Origin: Micromonospora olivasterospora
Lineage (GTDB): Bacteria; Actinomycetota; Actinomycetes; Mycobacteriales; Micromonosporaceae
Assembly (NCBI RefSeq): GCF_007830265.1
Contig: NZ_VLKE01000001.1
Coordinates: forward strand, 6,076,001 to 6,140,000
Direction: 5' to 3'
DNA length: 64,000 nt
Position 1 is the first letter of the stretch. Each line of letters starts with the position of its first letter. Below, one piece after another: positions 1 through 10,342 of the stretch. The notes beneath the pieces are model-generated. The model searched no databases and was not told the DNA's origin. It saw only the letters and a program-made list of their open reading frames with translations. Both the position numbers and the translations under genes were made by a program.

Positions 1-621
1 CTGGACGCCGCGCACCTGGCCGGGATCCGGGAGCTCCAGGCCGGCCTGACCGCGCAGGTCGACGACTGGTTCGTCGCGGAGCAGGTGCCCGACGACGCCC
101 GCCGGCTCGAGTACGCCATCGAACTGCGCTACGTCGGGCAGAACTACGAACTGCCGGTGCCCCTGCCCTCCGGGCAGCTCACCGAGGACCTGCTGCCCGA
201 GGTGCTGGAGCGGTTCGCCATCGAGCACGAGCGCCTCTACGGCTACTCGTCGCCCGGTGACCCCGTGGAGGCGGTCACCTACCGGGCCCAGGGCATCGGG
301 CAGGTGCCGACCGCCAAGCTGGCGACCCGGATCGCCGCGGGCGCCCCGGTCGAGGACGCCCGGATCGGCCACCGCGACCTGCGCGTCGCGGAGGTCGGCG
401 GCCGGGCGACCGTTCCGGTCTACCACCGCTCCCGCCTCGAGCCGGGGCACCGGATCACCGGGCCGGCACTGATCGAGCAGATGGACACCACCACCGTGGT
501 GCTCCCCGGCGACGAGGTCGCCGTCGACGAGCACCTCAACCTGATCGTCCGGGTCGCGCCGGAGCAGGCGTCGTCAGCCGTACCCACCTCCACTTCCTCG
601 GCCACCGGAGCACAGCGATGA
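1..621 (+). CDS. Hydantoinase/oxoprolinase subunit A, C-terminal part (cut by window edge)
   Basis: The open frame enters from the left edge in frame 1 and stops at 621, so only about the last 206 residues are visible. The segment has the look of the HyuA C-terminal region: a conserved core ending with the 'GHRITGPALIEQMDTTTVV' stretch that binds the B partner in this family. The family hydrolyses or carboxylates cyclic amides (hydantoins, 5-oxoproline) or acetophenone in an ATP-dependent A-B complex; which substrate applies here cannot be read from this fragment. It overlaps the B subunit by 4 bp (ATGA), indicating coupled translation. It is followed by a peptide-type importer, consistent with uptake and breakdown of an amide substrate. 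Confidence 0.85.
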   Translation: MDAAHLAGIRELQAGLTAQVDDWFVAEQVPDDARRLEYAIELRYVGQNYELPVPLPSGQLTEDLLPEVLERFAIEHERLYGYSSPGDPVEAVTYRAQGIGQVPTAKLATRIAAGAPVEDARIGHRDLRVAEVGGRATVPVYHRSRLEPGHRITGPALIEQMDTTTVVLPGDEVAVDEHLNLIVRVAPEQASSAVPTSTSSATGAQR

Positions 622-2300
622 GTACAGAAAACGGCGTCGACCCGATCCTGGTCGAGGTGACCGGCGCGGCGCTCGCCTCGATCGTCGAGGAGATGGGCGA
701 GACCCTGGTACGGGCCGCCTTCTCCAGCAACATCAAGGAGCGGCGCGACTGCACCGCCGGCCTGTTCGACGCGGCCGGGCACATGACCGCGCAGGCCGAG
801 CAGGCCTCACCGGTCCACCTCGGCTCGCTGATCGGCGTGGTCTCGGCGGTGCTGGAGCGCTACCCGCTCGAGGCGATCGCGGAGGGGGACACCTTCCTCA
901 GCAACGACCCCTACTCCGGCGGCGGCTCCCACCTGCCCGACATGGTGCTGGTCACGCCGATCTTCGTCGACGGCGAGATCACCGCGTGGGCCGCGAACCT
1001 CGCCCACCACGCCGACTTCGGCGACCGGGGCCACGCGCACATCTTCCAGGAGGGGCTACGCATCCCGCCGGTGAAGCTGATCAGCCGGGGAGAGATGAGC
1101 GAGGCCATCTTCCAACTCGTGCTGACCAACTGCCAGGTGCCACACGAGCGCCAGGCCGACTTCCGGGCCCAGCTCGCGGCGAACCGCCTGGCGGTCGCCC
1201 GGTACCTGGAGCTCGCCGGCCGCTACGGCCGCGACCGGCTGGTCCGCACGACGGCCGCCCTGCTCGACTACACCGAGCGGCGTACGCGGGCGGCGATCGA
1301 GTCGATCCCGGACGGCGAGTACACCTTCTCCGACCGGTTCGACTGCCCCGAACTCGACGACGAACTCGAACTGTCCGTCCGGATCACCGTCGCCGGCAGC
1401 GACATCACCCTCGACCTGCGGGACAACCCGAAGCAGGTACGGGCTTCCGTCAACATGGTCTGGACGGCGCTGTACGCCACCGTGTACTACGCGATCAAGA
1501 CGCTGGTCGACCCCGACGTGCCGTCCAACGCCGGGCTGCACCGCCCGATCAGGATCCGGGCCACCGAGGGGACGATCGTCAACTGCGTCGCCCCGGCGGC
1601 CGTCAACGGCCGCACCGAGACGTGCCAGCGGGTGGTCGACCTGATCCACGGCGCGCTCGCCCCGGCGATTCCCGATCGGGTCACCGCCGCCAGCAACGGC
1701 GCGAACACCGGCGTCCACTTCTCCGGCCTGGACTCGCGGACCGGTCGGTACTTCGTCTACCTGGAGACCATCGGCGGCGGATCCGGCGCCCGCGCCACGA
1801 AGGACGGTCTGGACGGCGTGCAGGTCCACGTCACGAACACGTCCAACCTGCCGGTGGAGAGCCTGGAGACGGAGTACCCCCTGGTGATCGAGGCGTACGA
1901 GCTGGTCCAGGACTCCGGCGGGTCCGGCGAGCACCGGGGCGGCATGGGCATCCGCCGCACGGTGCGGGTGGAGGAGCGGGACGTGCAGTTCTGGCTCGAC
2001 ACCTCCCGGCAGAAGTCCGCTCCGTGGGGCCTGTTCGGCGGCGAGCCGGGGGCCAGCGCCCGGGTGGAGCTCTCCGACGGCGCGCGCCCCGTGGAACACG
2101 GACACACCATCCTGCAGCCCGGCGACCGCGCCTCGATCATCACCGCCGGCGCCGGCGGCTACGGCCCGCCGGCCCGCCGCCCCGCGAGGCCGTCCGACGC
2201 GACGTCGCCGAGGGCGTCATCTCCGAACAGACCGCCCGGGCCAGCTACGGGCTCGACCTCTGACCCATCCCCCACCCCCTCGCAAGGAGTCGACACATGA
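618..2300 (+). CDS. Hydantoinase/oxoprolinase subunit B, frame shifted at its C-terminus
   Basis: This is the B subunit of an N-methylhydantoinase/oxoprolinase-type enzyme. The signature NDPYSGGGSHLPDMV is near residues 95-110 and AHHADFGD near 130. The ATG overlaps the stop of the A subunit. The last ~40 residues in this frame are a low-complexity Pro/Ser tail unlike the family. In frame 2 the sequence from about 2183 to the TGA at 2261-2263 reads REAVRRDVAEGVISEQ..., a normal HyuB ending. One missing base in the C run at 2180-2183 explains the switch. The true stop is then 2263, leaving room for the AAGGAG ribosome site of the next gene. The change could be a real mutation or a homopolymer sequencing error. 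Confidence 0.9.
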   Translation: MSTENGVDPILVEVTGAALASIVEEMGETLVRAAFSSNIKERRDCTAGLFDAAGHMTAQAEQASPVHLGSLIGVVSAVLERYPLEAIAEGDTFLSNDPYSGGGSHLPDMVLVTPIFVDGEITAWAANLAHHADFGDRGHAHIFQEGLRIPPVKLISRGEMSEAIFQLVLTNCQVPHERQADFRAQLAANRLAVARYLELAGRYGRDRLVRTTAALLDYTERRTRAAIESIPDGEYTFSDRFDCPELDDELELSVRITVAGSDITLDLRDNPKQVRASVNMVWTALYATVYYAIKTLVDPDVPSNAGLHRPIRIRATEGTIVNCVAPAAVNGRTETCQRVVDLIHGALAPAIPDRVTAASNGANTGVHFSGLDSRTGRYFVYLETIGGGSGARATKDGLDGVQVHVTNTSNLPVESLETEYPLVIEAYELVQDSGGSGEHRGGMGIRRTVRVEERDVQFWLDTSRQKSAPWGLFGGEPGASARVELSDGARPVEHGHTILQPGDRASIITAGAGGYGPPARRPARPSDATSPRASSPNRPPGPATGSTSDPSPTPSQGVDT

Positions 2301-3585
2301 CGAACAGATTTGCGCCCGCCGCGGGCGCCGGCGCGGATCGCGCCGCCGCTGCCGGGCTCTCCCGGCGGTCGTTGCTGCGCTCCTCGGCGGCGGTCGCCGC
2401 AGCGCTCGCGGTCGGCGGGCCGCTGCTGTCCGCCTGCGGCGGCAGCGGTGGATCCGGCGCCTCGGGCGGCTCGGGCGGCACCCTGGTCTTCGGCCTCGAC
2501 AGCGACGTGCCGAACCTGCAGACGCCGCAGAACCAGGGCAGCGCGTCGATGATCCTCAACGCCGTGCTGCACCGCGGCCTGGTCGAGTACGACGCCAAGG
2601 GCGAGGTGACGCCGGCCCTGGCGGAGAAGTTCGAGACCACCGACTCGCAGACGTACACCTTCACGCTGCGCGACAACCTGAAGTTCCACGACGGCAAGCC
2701 GGTCACCGTCGACGATGTCAAGGCCTCGCTCGAGTTCATGACCCAGGAGGCGAAGACGCCGAAGCTCTACCCGGCGACCAAGGGCATCGAGAGCGTCACG
2801 ACGCAGGGCGACAAGACGGTCGTCGTCAAGCTCAAGGCACCCGACGCGTCCTTCCTCGCGTACCTCGCCGACGTCAGCGGCGCGATCCTGCCGAAGGAGA
2901 CGCTCGGCCAGCAGGCGCCGACGTACGTGGGCGCCGGACCCTTCAAGTTCGTCAGGTACGAGAAGGGCGTCGCCTTCGAGGTGGAGAGGTTCGCCGACTT
3001 CCACGCGGCGGACCGGACCAAGCTCTCCAAGATCCAGTTCAAGATCCTGCCGGACCAGTCCGCCCGGGACAACGCCCTGCTCACCGGCACCGTCGACGCC
3101 ATCTCCTTCGTCGGCTGGAACGACTACGACCGGGTCAAGCAGAAGAGCGACCTGGTGCTCGCCGAGACCGAGGGCCCCTTCATGTACCTGGTGTTCAACA
3201 CCAGCGAGGGCCCGTTCAAGGACGCCCGGGTGCGGCAGGCGGTCGCGTGGGCGGTCAACCGCCAGAAGGTCGTCGACAGCGCCCTGGCCTCCCGGGGCAA
3301 GCCGCTGGCCGGCATGCCGATCCCCGCGTCCAGCGAGTTCCACGAGGCCGACCAGGCCAGCTACTACACGCTCGACCAGGCCAAGGCCAAGGCGCTGCTG
3401 GCCGAGGCGGGGTACCCGAACGGTTTCAAGGCCCGGATGCTGTCGTCCTCGCAGTACGACTTCCACCAGAACACCGCGGTCAGCGTGCAGGCCGACCTCA
3501 AGGCCATCGGCATCGACCTGGAGATGAACCTCCCGGACTGGCCGACGCGGCTGCAGCTCGGCGCGAAGGGCGAGTACGACATCGC

Positions 3586-3595
3586 CGTCTACGGC
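3586..3595 (+). repeat. Target-site duplication, left copy
   Basis: The sequence CGTCTACGGC lies directly before the left inverted repeat and is identical to 5183-5192 after the right one. Both copies encode the VYG segment of the interrupted binding protein. Confidence 0.95.
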
Positions 3596-5182
3596 CAAGG
3601 CCGGGTAGTTAGGGCGTTGCGGCTGCTGTCAAGCGGGGTTTGCGGGGTTTGCGGGGTGGGGATGGTGTGGGTGGTGGGAGTGGTTCGGTGGTGTCGTCGT
3701 GGATGGTGATGGCGAGGTTGGTGATCTTCTGGTTGGTGGTGGGTCTGCCGGGTGGGTGTTTGGCGTAGCGGGACAGTGGTGATTTGACGCGGCGGGTGCT
3801 GGTGCGTGCTCGGCGTGGTGGGAGGAGTTCAGCGAGGACGGCGCGGCCGATAGCGCCGGTGAGGTCGGTGTTCTCGGGCAGGACGTCGGCGGCGTTGGTG
3901 AGTTGTTCCCGGGCGGTGTGCAGGGCGATGGTGAAGCTGGCCCGGTCGGGGTCGGTCCCGGGCCGGGTTTCGGTGGCGTGGACCATCGCGGTGCGCAGCG
4001 CCTGGTAGACGGTCAGCAGTGCCCACAGTTCCTGCTGGATGCCGGTCGGGTCGCCGGAGCGCAGGATTCGTCCGTGCAGGATGGTGTGGCGCAGGGCGTA
4101 GTACGCCGATTCGTGTTCCCAGCGCTGGTGATAGAGCTCGACCAGGCGGTGTGCCGGGTGCCGGCGGGGGTCGCGCAGGGAGGTGACGAGGCGGTAGACG
4201 CCGGTGTAGGTGGTGGCGTCGGCGCAGGTGACGGTGACGGTGGCGTCGATGACCCGGACGGGGACGTGGTTGAGGACGCTCAGGTATGAGCCGTCGTCGA
4301 GGCGGGCCAGGACCGGCAGGCGGCGGTTGCCGCGCAGCCGGCCCAGGAATTGGGCGCCGGTGCCGGCGACCGCGGTCAGGAACATGTTGGAGTCGAAGCC
4401 CTTGTCCCACAGCACGAGCATGCCGGCATCCAGCAGATGCAGCAGTTTGCTGGCGTAGCTGGTCTCGCCCTCGGCGGTCGGTCCGAACACCGCACCGAGC
4501 ATGCCGCGGGTGCCGGTCTCGACCAGCGTCATCAACTCCACCGCCGGGTAGCCGTTTCCGGTGCGTTTGCCGAGCCAGGCACGGTTGCGGGCGGTGTCGG
4601 CGGTGCGTTGGGAGGTACAACCGTCGAAGGACACCGTGCGATAGCGGCCGAACCGCACCCCGGGAGTGTGTGGCTGCGCGAGAGGCCCGGCGAGGACCTC
4701 GAAGAGGGCCTTCACCGGAGCGGGACCGACGCGGCGGCGCAGGTCACGTAGCCCTTTACCCGATGGGACGACCACGACCAGCCCCACCAGCCCGGCGATC
4801 ATCTTGGCCCAGACCCGCCGGTAGCCGACCTCCGGGAACAGGCACATCGCCAGCACGAAGTACACCCCGACCCGGGACGGCAGGTTCCGTAGTCTTGCCT
4901 GCACCGTACCGGTCTCGGCCAGCACCGCATCGACGAGTTCAAAGGGCACGATCGAGGTGAGTTCCCCGAGATGGCCCGGGGCGAACACTCCCGCCGCGAC
5001 CCGGACAGTGCGGGTGATGGCGGCCACAGTGCGGGACAGGGCAGAATGATCCGGCAACGGAACTCCCGGGCAGAAACGGTGGATCTTGGTCGACCGCCAG
5101 TTCTACCGGAGTTCCGTTGCTTTTACCGCCCCCGGGCCCATCGGCTTGACAGCCACGCCCGCCGCCTAACTACCCGGCCTTG
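3596..5182. mobile_element. Complete IS4-family insertion sequence, 1587 bp
   Basis: The element is bounded by perfect 18-bp inverted repeats CAAGGCCGGGTAGTTAGG (3596-3613) and its complement (5165-5182). The flanking 10-bp sequence CGTCTACGGC occurs at both 3586-3595 and 5183-5192, a target-site duplication of the 9-12 bp size known for IS4-type elements. It carries one leftward transposase gene whose stop codon lies inside the left repeat. Intact ends, an intact transposase frame and an unchanged duplication argue for recent insertion. The outer ~35 bp of the two ends remain similar beyond the perfect repeat. Confidence 0.95.
3609..5057 (-). CDS. IS4-family DDE transposase
   Basis: This 482-residue transposase is encoded on the opposite strand to the gene it interrupts. 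It has a DDE architecture: one Asp in SFDGCTSQ, a second in LVLWDKGFDSN, and the C-terminal IS4-type Y-(2)-R-(3)-E box in YHQRWEHESAYYALR, where the final Lys of the YREK consensus is Arg. The apparent start at 5057 is TTG; no better ATG or GTG is obvious nearby, so the start is uncertain by some tens of residues. The stop TAA lies within the left inverted repeat. The frame is intact, so it may be active. Confidence 0.92.
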   Translation of the reverse strand: MPDHSALSRTVAAITRTVRVAAGVFAPGHLGELTSIVPFELVDAVLAETGTVQARLRNLPSRVGVYFVLAMCLFPEVGYRRVWAKMIAGLVGLVVVVPSGKGLRDLRRRVGPAPVKALFEVLAGPLAQPHTPGVRFGRYRTVSFDGCTSQRTADTARNRAWLGKRTGNGYPAVELMTLVETGTRGMLGAVFGPTAEGETSYASKLLHLLDAGMLVLWDKGFDSNMFLTAVAGTGAQFLGRLRGNRRLPVLARLDDGSYLSVLNHVPVRVIDATVTVTCADATTYTGVYRLVTSLRDPRRHPAHRLVELYHQRWEHESAYYALRHTILHGRILRSGDPTGIQQELWALLTVYQALRTAMVHATETRPGTDPDRASFTIALHTAREQLTNAADVLPENTDLTGAIGRAVLAELLPPRRARTSTRRVKSPLSRYAKHPPGRPTTNQKITNLAITIHDDTTEPLPPPTPSPPRKPRKPRLTAAATP

Positions 5183-5192
5183 CGTCTACGGC
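5183..5192 (+). repeat. Target-site duplication, right copy
   Basis: This is the second copy of CGTCTACGGC, directly after the right inverted repeat. It matches 3586-3595 perfectly in direct orientation. Confidence 0.95.
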
Positions 5193-5545
5193 ACGGTCGG
5201 TGTCTGCAACGACCCGGCCTTCCTGGAGCAGATCCTCACCACGGCCGGCGCCCAGAACGCCTCGCACGGCTACGACAACCCGAAAATCAAGGAGCTGCTG
5301 GACAGCGCCAAGCGGGCGGCCGACCCGACCGAGCGGAAGAAGCTGTACCGGCAGCTCGGCGAGCTGGTGCTCACCGAGGCCCCGATCGTCGGCCTGGCCT
5401 GGCGCTCCCAGGCGTACGGATACAAGAAGGCCGTGACCGGATTCTCGAACATCCCCGGCTTCCTGACCTTCGAGTCCGGCTACACCCTCGCCGGCACCGC
5501 CAAGGCCTGATCGCCGACGCCCGACAGTTCAGAAGGAGGGGCCAG

Positions 5546-6493
5546 GTGCTCATCTATGTCGCCAAACGGGTGGCCGCGGGTGTCGTGCTGCTCCTGGTCG
5601 TGGTGACGCTCATCTTCATAGCTGTGCACCTCGTCCCCGGTGATCCGGCCCGGACCATCCTCACGGGCACCGGCTCGACCCCGACGGAGGACGCGGTGGC
5701 CCAGCTCCGCACCGAGCTGGGCCTCAACCTGCCGATCTGGGAGCAGTACTCCCGCTACCTGTCGGAGTTGGCGCACGGTTCGCTGGGCCACTCGCTGCAG
5801 GACGGCCGGCCGGTCACCGAGTACGTCGCCGAACGGATGCCCAGGACGCTGCAACTGGTCGGCGCGACCACCCTCGTCTCGATCGTGCTCGGGGTCACGC
5901 TGGGCGCCCTGGCCGCCCGGCGCGGCGGCCTCCTCGACCGGGTCGTGCTGTTCCTGGGCAGCGTGGGGGTGGCCATCCCGGCGTACGTCGCGGCGATCCT
6001 GCTGATCTTCGTCATCGGCGTGCAGCTGCAGTGGCTGCCCTCGGGCGGCTACGTCGACCCCGGCGAGGGGATCGGACCGTACCTGCGTGCGCTGGCGCTG
6101 CCGGTCGTCGCGCTCTCCATCGGCTTCACGTCGATCGTCATGCGGATGACCCGGTCGTCGGTGCTGGAGACGTCCCGGCAGGACTGGGTGCGCACGGCGG
6201 AGGCCGTCGGCCTGCGCAGGCGGACGGTGTTCCTGCGGCACGTGGTCCGCAACGCCCTGACGCCGGTGCTCACCGTCACCGGGCTGCAGGTAGGCGCCCT
6301 GCTCGGTGGGACCGTCATCGTCGAGCGGGTCTTCAGCTGGCCCGGGCTCAGCGGCCTGCTCATCGACGGGGTGTCCAGCCGGGACTATCCCGTCGTGCAG
6401 GGCGTGGTCATCGTCATCGCGGCGATGTTCATCGCCCTGAACATCATGGTCGACATCTCGTACGGCCTGTTCGACCCGAGAGGACGGCGATAG
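5546..6493 (+). CDS. dppB: Dipeptide-type ABC transporter permease (DppB-like)
   Basis: This 315-residue inner-membrane permease has an N-terminal membrane segment (VAAGVVLLLVVVTLIFIAVH), the HLVPGDPA motif typical of DppB/OppB proteins, and a transmembrane domain ending near the DPRGRR tail. The EAVGLRRRTVFLRHV region corresponds to the EAA loop that contacts the ATPases. The GTG start has a strong AGGAGG site (5534-5539) six bases upstream. Its TAG stop overlaps the GTG of the next permease by one base. It is the first of four co-transcribed transporter genes following the broken receptor gene. Confidence 0.93.
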   Translation: MLIYVAKRVAAGVVLLLVVVTLIFIAVHLVPGDPARTILTGTGSTPTEDAVAQLRTELGLNLPIWEQYSRYLSELAHGSLGHSLQDGRPVTEYVAERMPRTLQLVGATTLVSIVLGVTLGALAARRGGLLDRVVLFLGSVGVAIPAYVAAILLIFVIGVQLQWLPSGGYVDPGEGIGPYLRALALPVVALSIGFTSIVMRMTRSSVLETSRQDWVRTAEAVGLRRRTVFLRHVVRNALTPVLTVTGLQVGALLGGTVIVERVFSWPGLSGLLIDGVSSRDYPVVQGVVIVIAAMFIALNIMVDISYGLFDPRGRR

Positions 6494-7380
6494 TGACGCT
6501 GTTGCGCCTCAGCAACCACCGGGCGGTCGCCGGAATCGTCGCCCCCGCGGTCTTCCTCGCCGCGCTGATCCTGGTCGCCCTGCTGTCGCCGTGGATCGCA
6601 CCGTACGACCCGTTGGCGCAGGGGCCGGACAAGCTCGCCGGCCTCGGGTCCGGCCACCTGCTCGGCACCGACCAGTTCGGCCGGGACATCCTGTCCCGGC
6701 TCATCTACGGCGCACGGGCCGACCTCGTCGTCTCGGTCGGGGCGACGGCCGCCGCCGCCGTGGCGGGCACCACCGTCGGCCTGGTCGGAGGGTTCTTCCA
6801 CGGGTTCGTCAGCGGGCTGTCGATGCGGTCGATGGAGGTGGTGCTCGCCTTCCCACCGATCGTGCTCGCGCTGCTCGTGGTGGCGCTCTTCGGCCCGGGC
6901 ACGCTGACCCTCATCCTCACCATGGGAATCCTGTTCATGCCCAACTTCGCCCGCATCACGTACGGGCAGGTGCTGTCCGTACGGCAGCGGGACTTCGTCA
7001 CCGCGAGCCGGGGGCTCGGCGCGGGCCCGGGATGGCTGCTGTTCCGGGTCGTCCTGCCGAACGTCATCGGCCCGATCCTGGTCCAGGTCTCGCTGACCCT
7101 CGCCGCCGCGATGCTGCTCGAGTCGGGGCTCAGCTACCTGGGCCTCGGGGTGGTCCCGCCGACCCCGTCCTGGGGCAGCATGATCGCCGAGGCGCAGAAC
7201 CTGGGCCTGGACAACCCCGGCTTCCTGATCATCAGCTGCCTGGTCGTGATCGTCACCGTGCTGGCCTTCAGCCTGCTCGGCGACGCGCTCGACCGGCATC
7301 TCGACCCGCGCCGCAGGGCCGCGGGGCGGGTGGCCGCGCCGACAGCGGCCCCGAGGCGTACGGCGGGAGGTGCGGTGTGA
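6493..7380 (+). CDS. dppC: Dipeptide-type ABC transporter permease (DppC-like)
   Basis: This 295-residue DppC/OppC-family permease starts with the usual short N-terminal tail and a membrane segment (residues ~10-35), followed by a soluble loop with HLLGTDQFGRDILSRLIYG, a hallmark of the family. Five further membrane segments and an EAA-type loop (ASRGLGAGPGWLLFRVVLP) follow. The GTG start overlaps the preceding stop as TAGTG, and its own TGA overlaps the next gene's GTG by 4 bp, so translation is tightly coupled. It is expected to form the channel with the preceding permease. Confidence 0.93.
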   Translation: MTLLRLSNHRAVAGIVAPAVFLAALILVALLSPWIAPYDPLAQGPDKLAGLGSGHLLGTDQFGRDILSRLIYGARADLVVSVGATAAAAVAGTTVGLVGGFFHGFVSGLSMRSMEVVLAFPPIVLALLVVALFGPGTLTLILTMGILFMPNFARITYGQVLSVRQRDFVTASRGLGAGPGWLLFRVVLPNVIGPILVQVSLTLAAAMLLESGLSYLGLGVVPPTPSWGSMIAEAQNLGLDNPGFLIISCLVVIVTVLAFSLLGDALDRHLDPRRRAAGRVAAPTAAPRRTAGGAV

Positions 7381-8383
7381 CGGCGGAGGCATTGCAGGCA
7401 GGCGTGCGGCCGGCCGTGGAGGTCGAGCATCTGTCGGTCAGCATGGGCGGCGGTCTGACCCTCGTCCACGACGTGAGCTTCAGCGTCTCGGCCGGCCGCA
7501 CGCTCGGGATCGTCGGCGAGTCCGGATGCGGGAAGAGCATCTCGCTGATGTCCCTGGTCCGGCTGCTGCCGCCCGGCGCGACGATCGGCGCGTCGTCCGT
7601 CGTCAGGATCAACGGGCAGTCCGTGACCCGCCTGCCCGAGCGGGAACTGGAGGATCTGCGGGGCCGGCACGTCGGCTTCGTCTTCCAGGATCCGATGACC
7701 GCCCTGAATCCCGTCTACCGGGTCTCCCACCAGGTCGGGCAGGTCGTACGCCGGCACTTCGGGCTGTCCCGGCGCGCCGCGCGGGAGCGGACCCTGCACG
7801 CGCTGCGGTCGGTTGGCTTCCCGGACCCGAGGCGGGTGGCGGACAGCTACCCCCATCAGCTCTCGGGCGGCATGCGGCAGCGGGTGGTGATCGCGATGGC
7901 GATCGCCGCCGAGCCGGCGGTGCTGCTCGCCGACGAGCCGACGACGGCGCTCGACGTGACCACCCAGGCGGAGGTGCTCGACCTGCTGGCCAGGCTGCAG
8001 CAGGAGCACCACATGGCGCTGGTGCTCGTCTCCCACGATCTGGGGCTGATCGGCGAGGTGGCCGACGAGGTCTGCGTGATGTACGCGGGCCGCATCGTCG
8101 AACGGGGGCCCGCCGCCCAACTTCTGGAGCGCCCGCGCCATCCGTACTCCCAGGCACTCCTGGCCTCCGCGCCGTCGCTGGACTCCACGCGCGGGAAGCC
8201 GCTGCCGGTGATCCCCGGTGGGCTGCCCGCCGCCGGCGAGCACCTCGACGGCTGTCCGTTCCGGCCGCGCTGCGCCCACGCCTTCGAGGCGTGCGCCGAG
8301 CTGCCGCCGCTGACCGGCGCCGGTCGGGTCGCCTGCTGGCTGGTCGAGTCCGAAGGCGGAAAAACCATGGAAGGGGCGACGAC

Positions 8384-8387
<4 letters not shown>
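7377..8387 (+). CDS. dppD: Dipeptide-type ABC transporter ATPase (DppD-like)
   Basis: This 336-residue cytoplasmic ATPase has Walker A GESGCGKS, signature LSGGMRQRV, Walker B VLLADEPTTALD and the H-loop SHDLG. The C-terminal oligopeptide extension contains a Cys cluster (CPFRPRCAHAFEAC) that in DppD/OppD proteins is part of the regulatory or Fe-S-like C-terminal domain. It overlaps both neighbours by 4 bp (GTGA at the start, ATGA at the end). Confidence 0.94.
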
Positions 8388-9436
<1,049 letters not shown>

Positions 9437-9474
9437 CCGGTCGACCACCCTTCACCGCAGCGAGAGGAAGAAGT

Positions 9475-10308
9475 ATGCGTTTCGGCGCGCACAGCCAGAT
9501 GCTGGTCCACGACCTCGACGACGACGCAATGTGGATCTTCGAGCGGGCTCGGGACTGGGGGCTCGACGCCCTGGAACTGCACGTCGCGGACCCGGAGACG
9601 TTCCCGGCCGACGCCGTGCGCCGAGCCAGCGCGGAGTACGGCATCGGGGTGGTGCTGGGGACGGCCCTGAACGCCCACAACTCCACGGTGAGCGACGACG
9701 CCGAGGTGCGGGCCACTGGCCGACGCCACCTTCGCGGCTGCGTCGACGTCGCGGTTCGGGTCGGGGCGTCGAAGGTCTGCGGCGGGCTGCACTCGGCCAA
9801 CGGCCACTTCGTCGGCCGCGGCCGCACGGACGACGAGTGGAAGCGCTCGGTCTCGGCGCTGCGGGAGGCGGGCGAGTACGCCGGTGAGCGGGGCGTGACG
9901 CTCACGGTCGAGCCGGTCAGCCGCTACTCCGGCTACTTCCTCAACACGGCGGCCGACGCCGTCGCCCTGGTCGACGAGGTCGGGCTGCCGAGCGTCGGCG
10001 TGCAGCTGGACACCTTCCACATGAACATCGAGGAGTCGGACATGGCGGAGGCGATCCGGCTCGCCGGGCCGCGGCTGAAGCACTTCCACGCCGTGGAGAA
10101 CAACCGTGGGATTCCGGGGACGGGCCAGGTGCCCTGGGCGGACTGCTTCGCGGCGCTCAGCGAGGTCGGCTACGACGACCTGTGCGTCTTCGAGTTCTTC
10201 CCGGTCGACCTGCCGGTGATGGCCCGGCGTACCCACACCTGGCGGCAGTTGGCCACGAGCGAGCAGGTCGCGGTCGAGGGCAGGCGGCGGCTGAGCGCCC
10301 TGCTCTGA
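9475..10308 (+). CDS. Sugar phosphate isomerase/epimerase-type TIM-barrel protein
   Basis: This 277-residue AP-endonuclease-2/xylose-isomerase-like TIM barrel resembles D-tagatose/psicose 3-epimerases and hydroxypyruvate isomerases. Candidate metal ligands are visible in order: Glu in VEPVSRY (~residue 142), Asp in LDTFHMN (~175), His in HFHAVENNRG (~200) and Glu in VFEFF (~235). The ATG has a GAGAGGAAG ribosome site. As the last gene of the hydantoinase/transporter operon it probably acts on the same imported compound or a sugar-like product; the substrate is not determinable. Confidence 0.85.
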   Translation: MRFGAHSQMLVHDLDDDAMWIFERARDWGLDALELHVADPETFPADAVRRASAEYGIGVVLGTALNAHNSTVSDDAEVRATGRRHLRGCVDVAVRVGASKVCGGLHSANGHFVGRGRTDDEWKRSVSALREAGEYAGERGVTLTVEPVSRYSGYFLNTAADAVALVDEVGLPSVGVQLDTFHMNIEESDMAEAIRLAGPRLKHFHAVENNRGIPGTGQVPWADCFAALSEVGYDDLCVFEFFPVDLPVMARRTHTWRQLATSEQVAVEGRRRLSALL

Positions 10309-10342
10309 ACCATGGTCGACGTCCCGGCGCGGCTGGCAGCCG

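Larger units (their letters stand above)
2297..5510 (+). pseudogene. Dipeptide/oligopeptide-binding lipoprotein gene split by an IS4-family element
   Basis: This is an SBP_bac_5 family extracellular receptor. The N-terminus carries a twin-arginine-like SRRSLLR motif and a lipobox LSAC, suggesting a Tat-exported lipoprotein. Codons 1-433 (2297-3595) are followed by the inserted element; reading on adds 37 IS-encoded residues and stops at 3709. The remaining 105 codons resume at 5193 (TVGVCNDPAFLEQIL) and end at 5510. Deleting 3596-5192 joins the two halves in frame as IAVYG-TVGVC, giving 538 residues, a normal family length. The start has an AAGGAG site at 2284-2289. The disrupted receptor probably disables the dppBCDF-like transporter downstream unless another receptor substitutes; polar effects on 5546-10308 are also possible. 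Confidence 0.93.

Noticed and set aside
4971..5510. Separate gene starting inside the IS and continuing into the receptor's C-terminus
   Set aside because: The first half is IS end sequence; the second half is the displaced receptor tail that rejoins perfectly when the element is removed.
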